Shown: piece by piece, positions 54,401 to 64,000 of the stretch
How positions within the stretch are numbered: the stretch's first letter is position 1
Layout of the letters: the number at the start of each line of letters is the position of its first letter
NCBI RefSeq assembly: GCF_037975245.1
Contig: NC_092562.1
Span: 16,548,521-16,612,520 of the forward strand
Reading direction: 5' to 3'
From: Apostichopus japonicus
Taxonomy: Eukaryota > Echinodermata > Holothuroidea > Aspidochirotida > Stichopodidae
Length of the DNA stretch: 64,000 nt
Program-made: the position numbers and the translations under genes
Notes under the pieces: model-generated
What the model was told of the DNA's origin: nothing
Databases searched by the model: none
What the model saw: only the letters and a program-made list of their open reading frames with translations

Positions 54401-57400
54401 TGTATGTCTCCGCACGTTTTACGTGCAACAGTTATGAGTCATAGATAACAGATAGACTGTAGCCTTTTGGATGATTGAAGTGTTTCAAATATGTGCCCCA
54501 AGGAATTTGGTATGGTACTGTACAAGTTATTTATTTTGTGTTAAATATTTCTTTTGTTTTTCCAATTTCAAAACTACAGTACATACATGTATATAAATGC
54601 GTGAATAAAGATACAAGATAGCTGTGATAGGAAGTGTTTCTAGGAAGCCTTGGAGCTTAACAGCGTTCACTGAGATCACACCAGACTTATTACTTGATTA
54701 ATCACACTAACGCGCCCTCCTGACTTTTCACCAATGGAGATTAATTATTTAGCGATTAATTAATTATTTATTATTCGACCCTCATCCAAATGTACAAAGA
54801 GGAACGTTTTTCGAAGAAATGACAATGCAAGATATTAACAAGTAAAAGTTGTTTAGAACTATAAAACTTTCCCTCATATTAAAAAATTATCCCATGAATT
54901 TAAATTCTTACACTTAGAAGAGATTTTGTCTTTCAAAATTTCACCGCCAACTGATACATACAATACAGTAGCTCTATCTAGTGTCTTGTAATTGTTGAAT
55001 CGGAATAGTCGACTATCACACACTGGATAAATCAATCCCAAGGCAATGCATTAATTCATTGTGTACTTTATGAATTTATTATAATGAGTTAGCAGTATGA
55101 CTTCTGATTATGCACAGAACACTACTCAGGCTGTAAGCCCCTCTAACCAACTATGTACCCCAGAGCTGATGCTGAACTCATATAGGTGTTAGACTCAGCT
55201 GGCCTGAGCAGTCTTTCATTAAAGTGTAAAATGCTCAGTCAAGCAAAACCAGGCTTGTTTTGTCACCTTTATATGTAACATTTCGAAATGTCGTCAAGTT
55301 ATTATTGGACAACTTCTATACTGTGATCAACATTATTGCGTTGCGTGTTCAGATTATTTAGTGAGTGCTCCGAAGTGAACTGTGGTTGGTACTGTAGGTG
55401 TTGTGCATTTAATAAGGCATGGATGATGATGGATTGGAGCAGCTTTAATTCCCGTTACAGCTCATGCAGCCACAGTAGTCGAGTTATTGTCATGGCAACA
55501 TATCTGTCTGTCCTGTCCGTTTACATTGGTTGAAAGGCTTACTGCTCTCAGGTCCTTTGGGGAATTTTTTTTTTATATAAAACAGGGTAAAGTTGTTATT
55601 TATAATAATTTCATTCGAAATAGAAGCAGTCAAATGTCACCTGAGGTCGTAACAGGTCAAACAGTGACATCACAAAAGGCCTACTCCTACTTGGGTTTAT
55701 GTTTGATTTTGGCCAATCATGGTCATAGTGATTAGCAGATGGGTGCCGGGTCCAAAAATTTGTACGTATTTTTCAGATAAAGGTAATTTACGGTCAAAAG
55801 AGGTCAAAACTAGAAAAATGTCTTAGGCATTTCTGTGATGTGATTGATGTTCATTTAGTACTTTGTTAATAGAGCGGCAATCGCTCGTAATCTGGAGTTA
55901 CAATAAACATCAAGAGATAAACAATTGAAACCTGATCACAGTGGTCAACAGAAGGTAGATCAGTGATGTGGTTTATCGTTACCTAGCTCGCCGGTCATGT
56001 GGGACCCCTGGACAGACAAATTTTTTTTTTTCCCCAACCGTAAACAGAATTTTGTTATCACACAGTATATACATATCAGTAAAGATGTCTTCCTGAGTCA
56101 AGTTTCATCTATAATAAACTGTATGTATTAAGCTAGGGGTTCCCTAACTGGGGTGCATGAACCCCCAGGGGGTGCATGAGTCCATCCCAGGGGGTTCGTG
56201 AGACGTTTCTGAAAGTCTAAACTAGAGTACTTTTTGTTGAAATAAAATCTGATATATCATATAATTTAGTAATGTACAAAAGTCGTACCTATCTAAACAC
56301 ACTCTACAATTTTACACTATGAACTTGATCTTTTACGAAGATGCATATTATAGTATAATAATGACTCAGATCGTGTCTCAAAAAATTGGGGTTCGTGGAC
56401 AACTCTGACATCCACAGGGGATTTGTGGGGGTATAAAGTTATGGAAACCCTGTATAAAGCGGTAGTTTCTCTGTATTAGAGTCGAGCTTACAGCATCAAT
56501 GATCATGCTCTTTTCTTTCCCTATCTAGCGTGCCCTTTTACTGATCTCTACTGTATGTATTACACGGTAGTTTTTCTGTATTAGAGTCGAGCTTACAGCA
56601 TCAATGATCATGCTCTTTTCTTTCCCTATCTAGCGTGCCCTTTTACTGATCTCTACTGTATGTATTACGCAGTAGTTTTTCTGTATTAGAGTCGAGCTTA
56701 CAGCATCAGTGATCATGCTCTTTTCTTTCCCTATCTAGGGTGCCCTTTTACTGATCTCTACTGAATGTATTACACAGTAGTTTTTCTGTATTATCGAGCT
56801 ACAGCATCAGTGATCATGCTCTTGTTTTCCTTCCCTATCTAGCGTGCCCTTTTACTGATCTCTATATTCATCCAAAGCTTGCTCTTGAGGGTGCTTCAGA
56901 GAGTGCTGCAGCTTATTTACGTCCTTTCAATGTTTGGTGAGTTTAACTGTTATATAGTGAAACAGATATGTATTGATTGATTGATTGTTTTATTTTTTGT
57001 GGGGGACAGTGGGGGAAGGGTGTATGAGGTGGGTTGGGAGAGAGGTGAGTGAAGAGAGGCAGGTGGAGAGATTGCAGTGATGGGTGTAGCAGTATATTTT
57101 TGAGTTAAGCTTTGATTGGGTAATTTTTATTTGGGGGGGGGGGAGCAATGGGGCATGTGGTCTGGTTTGTGATATACCAGGGCACCACATGTGGCAGGTT
57201 TTCAGCTTTCAAAGTGATATCAAGGTCATTAAAAAAAAAATTAAAATACACCAAGGCATCTTTCCAAAATGAGTGAAAGCCAATTAAATGACAGTAGTCA
57301 TTCATGAGAACCATGATAAAGCTGTAGTACTTGAGTTGATAGCTTTGTGATTCTCGCAGAAACTTTGCTTAATTGCCATTTCCAGCGTAACGATTGATGG

Positions 57401-60400
57401 GCTTGCGGACAATTTTTAACCCTGATTTAATGTTAAGATGATATTTATAAGGGCACCTACAGCAATTTGACTAATTGGGCACTGCAGTCGTTGCTGGTTT
57501 TAAGGGCATCATGGTAAGTAATGTAACATGTCAGGGCATAAAATGCCATCGACTGAGTGATTTCAAGGTGAAGCCCTGAGCTGTCAATCTTTCTTGCATA
57601 AGAAACAACATGAACATGCGCCTCAGCCAATGACCATTTACTTTGCTGTTTTAAATTGTTGGTCTCTGTGGCCATTTTTTCTGTTAGATCGAAGAGGTCA
57701 GTGATGAGAACTTCCCCCTTTATATGGTGGCCTAGATGGTCCTGTCATTGACTCAATTTTCCAGAAGCCCTTTTCCCATCAGGGCATAATCTCTTGTAGT
57801 GTATATATATTTTTTTTTGCAATAAGGAGAGAAACAGGGTGAATGGGAATAGTAGTAGTAGGAGTAAAACAAAAACAAGTATCAAATGTATGTATATTCC
57901 AAACAAGTATGGAATATCTCTACCCAAAATACTGAGGCGGGGGGGGGGGGGTGGTGTGCTGTAGGGGGAGTAGGAAAGATCAAGTGTGATGTGACATGGG
58001 CATGTGATGATCAGGTATCTACAAGTTTACTGAGACTGAGGCATGCATTAGAAAATTGGCGACAGTTTTTTTAAACAAATATTGTATAACAATTTCTTTT
58101 GGTGTTAAGACTATTGACATCCTCTGTGCTAAAAAGTAGAAGTGCTATCTGGATATAAACAATAGTTTACACTAGGTTAAATGGATGATAGAGCCTTTAT
58201 ACAAGCAGTGCTACTATCCAGTAAAACAAATGTGCACTCTGGAAGACATAAAGACTTCAAGAAATGGCTTCAATGAAATGTTTACAATGCATTGAAAATT
58301 TGTCAAGGACAAATGTTGTTGAATGCCATCTAAGGATGCTCTGTAGTTCATAAGAAATTTAAATAACATGTTTTGGTTAAGTTTATTTAAATTTCGAAAA
58401 CAATGGATTAATATTAACTTGACATTTAAGCTTGCACAGAGGAGCTGACATCATCTGTAGCCATAAAGGCATTGAAGACTCGCCCCAAACCGTGTGCGGC
58501 CATCTGAAAAAGTTAACTTTCCCTTGCTTGTAAGTGACATTTTGTTTGTGTCGCTACAAAATGCAGACAGTACCTGTAGTAATGAAAAATGATACCTTGT
58601 TATCTTTAGCTGGACCTGAGATGTCCATCGCTGTATTGTTTGTACACTGTGCTGTGGGTATTGACTGCAGCTGTATGTACTGACTGTACACTAGTGTCTA
58701 AATTACCGATGGTAGCAAGCTGTGTGTGTATTTTCTGGGATCGATGGTGGTGTCTAACACTTCTGTTACACCTCATTCGAAACTAGGTCAGATTACCGGC
58801 ATGAGACATTTTTTTCATCATCATACATGTAGCCTTAAAGAAGCATTACAGTTATTTAGCATATTTTTAATGTGAATATCTGATAAACCTGAATATCTAA
58901 TTCATCATTCTAGCACTCATATGTGTGTGTTTTTTTTTTTAAGGTGGGGCAGGGGGGGGGCTGGGGACTATGACATATCGATAATAAAATCCTGCCTAAT
59001 GTTATCCTCTAAGGCTCGTTCACAACCAGATACATTCATACATATATAGCATAGTTTATTGAATTGCCATAAAGAAAAATTTGCTTAACTATTTTGACGA
59101 TTCCATCCTTGAGATGATTTTTCGTTTCTCATAAAATATATTTCTTCCAATCTATATTGGAACAGGGTCAGCGTCGTCCACCTTGGAGCGGTCAAGACAC
59201 CGAGGGCGGAGCAACTTGTGGCTGCGTATGGTCAGTACCAAGAAGCTTTCTTGAAGCCAGACTTTATTAAAGACGAGGAGGTTCAGAAACTATATGCAAA
59301 GCAGATAACAACCATGATGGACTTATTTACTCACGATACTTGCCAAACTACTGAAGAGGTTAGTAGTAGGTATCATGATATCAACTTAATGAACTTGTGA
59401 TAATAATGACTTACAGCATGATTTTTGGTTCTGTAAAACATCGGTTCTGTGGGACGAGTGGATAAAGGCAATGGATATTTGTTCAAAGCAATGAGGCTTA
59501 GCAATCGGGAGGTCCCAGGTTCGATACCCGGCCGGATCATAGTAAGGTGGGTTTTTCATCCAAGAGCAATCTACGGTTTCCCATCTGAAATAACTTTCTA
59601 AATTGAAAAGATTCCAAATTTGAGTTTAAAATGTTGAATTGGAAGCCACATGTAAGTTGTGGTCACTGAAGCATCGTAAAAATAACTGCTGCTTATTATT
59701 GTTAATTCGACCCAAGGCAGGGTAATGCCAGTAATAGATTTTTCGTTGTAGTCTTCATCCTTGCTTGGTCTATGGGGAGAAGTGAGCGTTAGAGTGGGGT
59801 TTACAGATAGAAACGATGGATGGAGGGGGTGTGGGGAGGGGGAGGAGGTTGGTTGTGATGTGCAGTATACTGTGGTTGCCCTGACTGAAACCACTCGGTT
59901 ACTAAAGCAGGTGTGAGAAATTTGTCTTTTACTGCAAAACTCTCCTGTGGCATCAAACTGGTTTCATTCTTTCCTACTAAAAACTTCAATAGGAAAGAAA
60001 AAATTAAAGGTTAGAATGGGATCTGAGCCAGTGATGTGAGGATTACAAGAACTTGTGCTCAATTGATCAGAATAATTTACCAACATTTTGCACCTTTTTT
60101 TGGGTAAGAAGAAATACTGGGTGATAAACCCACAATGCAAGAATAGCCATTGAGAACAATTTATTTATCTACATGGTAGAAACAGCAACATTAATATGTA
60201 ATCCTAGGTATGTTGTATTCATGAAAGTATTGGATGAAAGAAGACAATGATGGAGTGTTGTGATTATCGCAGATTAATTTGTAATTTGCATGGTTGGCTT
60301 TACAATGTTGTTTTTCCACATTCTGAAGGGTGTATTCCTTAATGTCTTTTATTTTAGTAATTTTGTACAATAAAGCATTTGTGACATTTTTTTGTCCTTT

Positions 60401-60577
60401 TTTTTTTGTTTCAAGGTGGCACAGTTCCTTTTGAACACAGCAGAGGTGAAGAAGCCTGTCCTGTATTACCAATCCTCAGAGTTTGCTCGCAAAGTTGCAG
60501 AACAGAAGTACGTTGATCCCACTGGTGAGAAGGCGATAAAACTTTATGAAGCTGGGGTGCTGAGCTTAGTAAAGTAG
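51403..60577 (+). CDS. Short-chain dehydrogenase, RDH8/HSD17B1-like, five coding exons, 302 aa
   Basis: NAD(P)-dependent oxidoreductase of the classical SDR family. RDH8 and HSD17B1 relatives act on retinoids and steroids; substrate here unknown. Exons: 51403-51679, 52134-52316, 56843-56936, 59166-59358 and 60416-60577; all GT-AG, phases close, stop TAG. Seen: nucleotide-binding TGTATGIG (12-19); YATMRNM with the Arg typical of this subgroup; NNAV (94-97, usually NNAG); N120, S148, Y161 and K165 at exactly the spacing of the HSD17B1 tetrad; FALEG-like LALEG; C-terminal QKYVDPTGEKAI, typical of invertebrate members. Oddities: LG replaces the PG that follows the catalytic segment in relatives. 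Length is near the family's (~310-330 aa). Exon 3 is preceded by duplicated acceptors. Introns hold an hAT-like MITE and repeat R. The SDR call is strong; the substrate group is moderate. Confidence 0.93.
53171..53652. repeat. ~241-bp tandem duplication, dehydrogenase intron 2
   Basis: Two adjacent copies start at GTTGAA(C/T)CAAATTCCACTT (53171 and 53412). Both contain AAGAGATTCCAGT, GGTATATAATA and TTATATAGCGCCAAATCCC and end AAAATAAAAGTACCAA. Copies are very similar, with a few indels. Confidence 0.9.
56134..56452. mobile_element. hAT (Charlie-like) MITE in dehydrogenase intron 2
   Basis: Starts TAGGGGTTCCCTAACTGGGG and ends AAGTTATGGAAACCCTG, an imperfect inverted repeat of the CAGGGGTTCCCAAACT kind known from hAT MITEs. 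Flanks TATTAAGC (56126-56133) and TATAAAGC (56453-56460) are an 8-bp duplication with one mismatch. Confidence 0.75.
56461..56880 (+). repeat. 105-bp tandem repeat duplicating intron 2 acceptor and exon 3 start
   Basis: Four units start at about 56461, 56566, 56671 and 56776. Each contains GATCATGCTCTT, a pyrimidine tract, TCCCTATCTAG and then (C/G)GTGCCC followed by TTTTACTGATCTCTA. The last unit runs into real exon 3 (from 56843). The three upstream units therefore hold decoy acceptors ending at 56528, 56633 and 56738 plus 20-odd bases of exon copy. Confidence 0.92.
58468..58807 (+). repeat. Dispersed ~340-bp repeat R, copy 2 (dehydrogenase intron 3)
   Basis: Direct-orientation homolog of 39075-39415, about 90% or more identical by eye, with small indels (an added CTG, and TTT for TT). 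It lies inside the third intron of the dehydrogenase gene, so both copies are intronic, in genes of opposite orientation. Confidence 0.9.
59450..59640 (+). mobile_element. tRNA-derived SINE-like repeat, dehydrogenase intron 4
   Basis: The head has an A-box-like GGACGAGTGGATAAAGGC and a B-box-like GGTTCGATACC about 70 bp later, followed by a non-tRNA body. The body matches the minus-strand copy at 24005-24183. It is not a tRNA gene: the cloverleaf is not preserved. Confidence 0.65.
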
Positions 60578-60603
60578 ATGATATTCCTCAGCCTGCTGAC
60601 ATA

Positions 60604-60609
60604 AATAAA
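60604..60609 (+). terminator. Candidate polyadenylation signal AATAAA of the dehydrogenase gene
   Basis: AATAAA lies 27 bp after the stop codon, which would give a very short 3' UTR. Other A/T-rich signals follow further downstream. Confidence 0.5.
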
Positions 60610-60906
60610 ATTAGAAAAAAACCTTCTTTTAAGTCATTAATTGCTCTGTAATCAGAGAGAAACACTAGAGAGGGCACAGGTTTCCAGGAAAAAGACTGGA
60701 ATCATTCAAGTTATGTACATCATCAATTTGGTTAAATTTCATCTTTAAACATTCTACTCATGCTTGAGCCAACAATAATCTGACCTAAATATCATCAGTA
60801 CATGCTTTTGCACACTCCTTCTTCCAATTATGTTAACTTCAGATTCAATTTGAAAGGGGGGAAAAAATGTCATTAAAAATTTCTCTAATAATAAATATGT
60901 ATATAT

Positions 60907-60907
60907 A

Positions 60908-60961
<54 letters not shown>
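60907..60961. repeat. (TA)n microsatellite, tail of SINE
   Basis: Alternating TA that directly abuts the body of the tRNA-derived sequence at 60962-61087 and probably forms its 3' tail on the minus strand. Confidence 0.9.
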
Positions 60962-60968
<7 letters not shown>

Positions 60969-61015
60969 GAAAACGTAATGAGAAGGAAAATCCAGAACAG
61001 TGAAAAAAACTTCCA

Positions 61016-61087
61016 GCCTCCACCGGGATTCGAACCCGGGCCTCCCGCTTTGTACGCGGACACCCTAACCAACTAGGCCATGGACGC
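61016..61087 (-). mobile_element. tRNA-like SINE head (72 nt cloverleaf)
   Basis: On the minus strand the sequence folds as a tRNA: acceptor GCGTCCA/TGGAGGC (one mismatch), D arm with AGTTGGTTA, anticodon stem TCCGC/GCGGG with loop GTACAAA, T arm CCGGG-TTCGAAT-CCCGG. The anticodon by position is ACA, which would read Cys codons but is not the usual Cys anticodon. It continues into a ~50-bp non-tRNA body and a (TA)n tail. An 18-bp match of its 3' boundary recurs next to (TA)n at ~15785. I therefore call it a SINE rather than a functional tRNA. Confidence 0.6.
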
Positions 61088-61089
61088 TG

Positions 61090-64000
61090 ATTGTTTGTCC
61101 AGAGGTTCGAAACCGGTAAGGAAGGTCGTAATTTCACTGTAGGCGTTTGACACCTGTATCGAACAATACTAGTACTGTTTTTGGTGACATATTTTGCCTT
61201 ACTCTAGAGATCAAACATGATGCTAACCAACTCGAAAATCATTTGTGATTCCTAAAGCCGGATCTCGAAAGAGATACTTTGAACAGACTTTATGTTAATG
61301 AAAAAATCTTTTCTGATCCATTGCATGAAATAAAATTTGTGTTGTAAGTTTGATCGATATTGGGAAAACTATGAAAGCAAGCCAAGACCAAACACTCCAT
61401 TTGAATTTTGTACATTTTCATGGACATTTCCCACCCCTCTCCCCTTTTTGATTTACAAGCTTGAAACATCCAAACGGTTGTAAAGTTTAATCAAGGTAAA
61501 GAGAATAGTGAACAATTGATTGTCCTGTAAGTATTTCACAAAGGTCTTGCTTCTGTGGCACTGGTTTTGTGATTTTTGATGTACACAACCCTTCCTGACC
61601 CTTCTCTTTCTCCATTCCCTACAGAAGAGGTTTTTTATTACATAAAAATTACAAATATTGATTAAAATGTTATCAAAATCATTGAAAATAATAATTATTG
61701 ATTATTATTATTATTATTTACTCGCCTGTTTTGGCTCGTCATATGACAGGAACATGTCAAGTTGTTTCGAGCTATGTTGTGAATATTATCATATTTTGCT
61801 TTCAAAACTTATTTGTCCAAATATTGTGAAGTATGAAGGAAATTGTTTGTAGTATTAATATCCTTTAGACAGTACTAATTCAGATTTGGATGTAAAACCC
61901 ATTTTTGAAAAGTTTAAACAAAAACTTTTTTTTATTTTTGATCATTCACTTATAAAATATTTGTATGAGAATGTATAGACATATTTACCAGTTTAATTTG
62001 AAATATAAACTCAAATAAATGAAAATTTATCAAACATGCGATGTCATATTCATATTTATTTATAATTTATATGAAAGGTTCCATAATAGAGGTTGCTGGA
62101 ACAATTAATCACAATATAAACTTTGTTCTAGGAGCATGTAACTCTCCTATGTAATTAATATGTAAGCAATATCTACCATATTGAATTGAAACTGTCTGAG
62201 TAAATAAAAAATGTGTCAATAGTTAACTGATTATTCAAATTTTCATTTCATTCTCAGTTTACAAAAAAACAAAGTTCATGCATGCTTTCTTTAGCCAGAA
62301 ACATGTAGAGCCAGTTTATTGGACCCTGGGCAGAATTTTGTCAATTGGCTCACTCTTTCACTCTTCATTTCTCCATTCTGTAAACATAGTAAGACAAAGA
62401 AAGAAAAAAAACACTCCAGTGTCTCCTCCATACTTCCTGGGGCTCCCTAAAGACCCTTTGCATGTAGCCCTGTCTGACCCCCTTCTTCCCTCTAGCAAGG
62501 CCTGCCTGTAGAGTAACTTTCAGCTCTTGATAAAATCAAATTAGGGATGTTGACTGTTTGACCTTCTTCGGTTAGAGACTGCCAAGAGTAGTTTGCATAC
62601 TACTCTGATAATGCAAGATAACACTATTACCCAGATTACAAATATACAGGCTGCCACACCCTGGCATATACGGAACAAATATAGTTGTGGCTATGCTAAT
62701 AGTCGGTCATTCCAATAGTTGGTCATGCCACTGGGCCTACCGCCGCAGATCAAGAATGTGACAGCCCTTGATACTCAAAATACCGAATGTTAAGCAACAA
62801 AAGGCATAACCTTACCTACTGAATAATGATGAGGAGGCACTTCCTAATATGGCAAGAAGTAACTATGTATACACTCTATTACAGTGTGTATTGAGGGGGG
62901 GGGGGGGCGTTAATCATTAACTCGATTTCTGATCACATGACTGCAGGTTCTTGGTATACAGAATAGACGGTTCTGAAAGTGTTTTATTCTCACTATGGGA
63001 AAAGGTATCACAAATAAATAGTGTGAGCAGATCGTTATGAAATAAATGTAGGGGCCTATATACTTTTGTTCGGCACGTTGATTCAGAAGTGCAATATATA
63101 TCCCCATACGTTTCAAGTTGAGAAGTCGTTTCTCGTGTTCAGTTCTTATATTGACAACAGTTTATTTACTGATCATGATTCACAGTTCAGTTTAAGATAT
63201 GCCCTATTTCCTTAAGAGTTTAAGAAATATTAGTATAGTATATATCATGCCGCCGCCTAGCTTCCTCGGGCCCTATACTTTCTTTCCCAAACAGAACTTC
63301 AATTTTCAGTATCGTGATCGATGGTACCTACCCAGCAAACACAAAAAAAAATGTTTTTAAAACGTTTCGTCTTTTGTTTTGATAACGTTATTTGTGGTGT
63401 AATAAATATGTCACGAAAACGTTTTCAGGCTATTTTTTCAAAACATTTTTTCGTTAAAACATTAATATAACATTAATATCTCATAAAAACGTTATGCCGA
63501 CGTTTTTATAACACCAAATTTAATGTTATAAAAAACATATTTAAGAGGCTCTTTTAAGAATGTTCAAGTTCCTCCCATTCACAGGAAACTATCAATTTCC
63601 GCATGTCTTTGCATTTAGCGTTGTAACTCATGTATTCAATTGGCGGATATATGCATATATCCGTCCTTCCATGGAAGGCTACCCCCCCCCCCCCCTCCCC
63701 GTTTTGAAGTTGTCGCACTCCATAGATTGTACGCTACAAACATACTAACAATTTCCTAATGCACGCTTGCCGGCACCCATCACTTTTCGCTAAGGCTTTT
63801 ACAATGGTCATGATCTATACCAATACGCGGCCACCTCTCAACCGTACAAATCCTCAGTGGGATGGATTGGCCGTTCTGCCTAGTTTAAACTTTTCACTCA
63901 TTTTCTCCTGTTATGATTGTTTGTTTTCTTTCTTTGCATTGGTTGAACCTACTATTAATTTCAATCTTTGGTAACTTTTGAAATTAGAGCGAGTCTCCTT
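61090..64000. other. Intergenic, no gene recognised
   Basis: AT-rich unique sequence with poly-G (62893-62907) and poly-C (63682-63695) runs and an AACGTT-rich cluster. No exon with recognisable motifs was seen; short open frames are not supported. Confidence 0.5.
63325..63545. repeat. AACGTT-rich interspersed repeat
   Basis: After CCCAGCAAACACAAAA the sequence repeats AAAACGTTT, AACGTTAT, AAACATT and their complements many times without a fixed period. Similar CCCAGCAAAC...AACGTTTT repeats are common in marine invertebrate genomes, from general knowledge. Confidence 0.6.

Noticed and set aside
59450..59530. Functional tRNA gene
   Set aside because: Box-like motifs exist but the cloverleaf does not form and a SINE body follows.

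Overview
The window is animal nuclear DNA. It holds three intron-rich genes with canonical splice sites in an AT-rich background crowded with DNA-transposon derivatives, SINE-like copies, minisatellites, (TA)n tracts and many poly-G/poly-C runs. Gene content and repeat style suggest a marine deuterostome invertebrate, most likely an echinoderm such as a sea cucumber or sea urchin. The species call is an inference from style, not from a marker gene. No prokaryotic operons, CRISPR arrays or viral genomes were seen.

Layout: (1) 0-5.5 kb: a decayed LINE 3' end with a tandemly repeated 3'UTR, a MITE with an 8-bp target duplication, and a long (TA)n tract. (2) 6.76-11.70 kb, + strand: a complete six-coding-exon cytosolic sulfotransferase (SULT), 307 aa, with one GC-AG intron and two MITEs in introns. 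(3) 11.9-21.9 kb: intergenic, with further MITEs. (4) 21.95-44.06 kb, - strand: a complete 11-coding-exon SLC35D-type nucleotide-sugar transporter, 339 aa. Its 9-kb intron 5 carries a ~30-copy, 78-bp minisatellite and a 5.6-kb DNA transposon with matching terminal inverted repeats and a broken transposase-like gene. (5) 45.2-49.5 kb: a nest of MITEs, a 114-nt homopurine tract, a (TA)n tract, and two opposed arrays of a short GC-rich repeat that look like a foldback element. (6) 51.40-60.58 kb, + strand: a complete five-coding-exon short-chain dehydrogenase of the RDH8/HSD17B1 group, 302 aa. Its exon 3 is preceded by tandem 105-bp duplications that copy the splice acceptor and exon start. (7) 60.6-64 kb: a tRNA-derived SINE, an AACGTT-rich cluster, and no recognisable gene.

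Sulfonation, nucleotide-sugar import and steroid/retinoid oxidoreduction are all metabolic functions, but nothing shows that the three genes are co-regulated. The best observations for follow-up are the duplicated splice acceptors in the dehydrogenase gene, the SLC35D intron-5 transposon with its ACGTTCG-type subterminal motifs, the repeated short-TIR/8-bp-TSD MITE insertions, and the foldback-like array pair. All exon models were built by hand from reading frame, splice dinucleotides and phase; every junction closes in phase.
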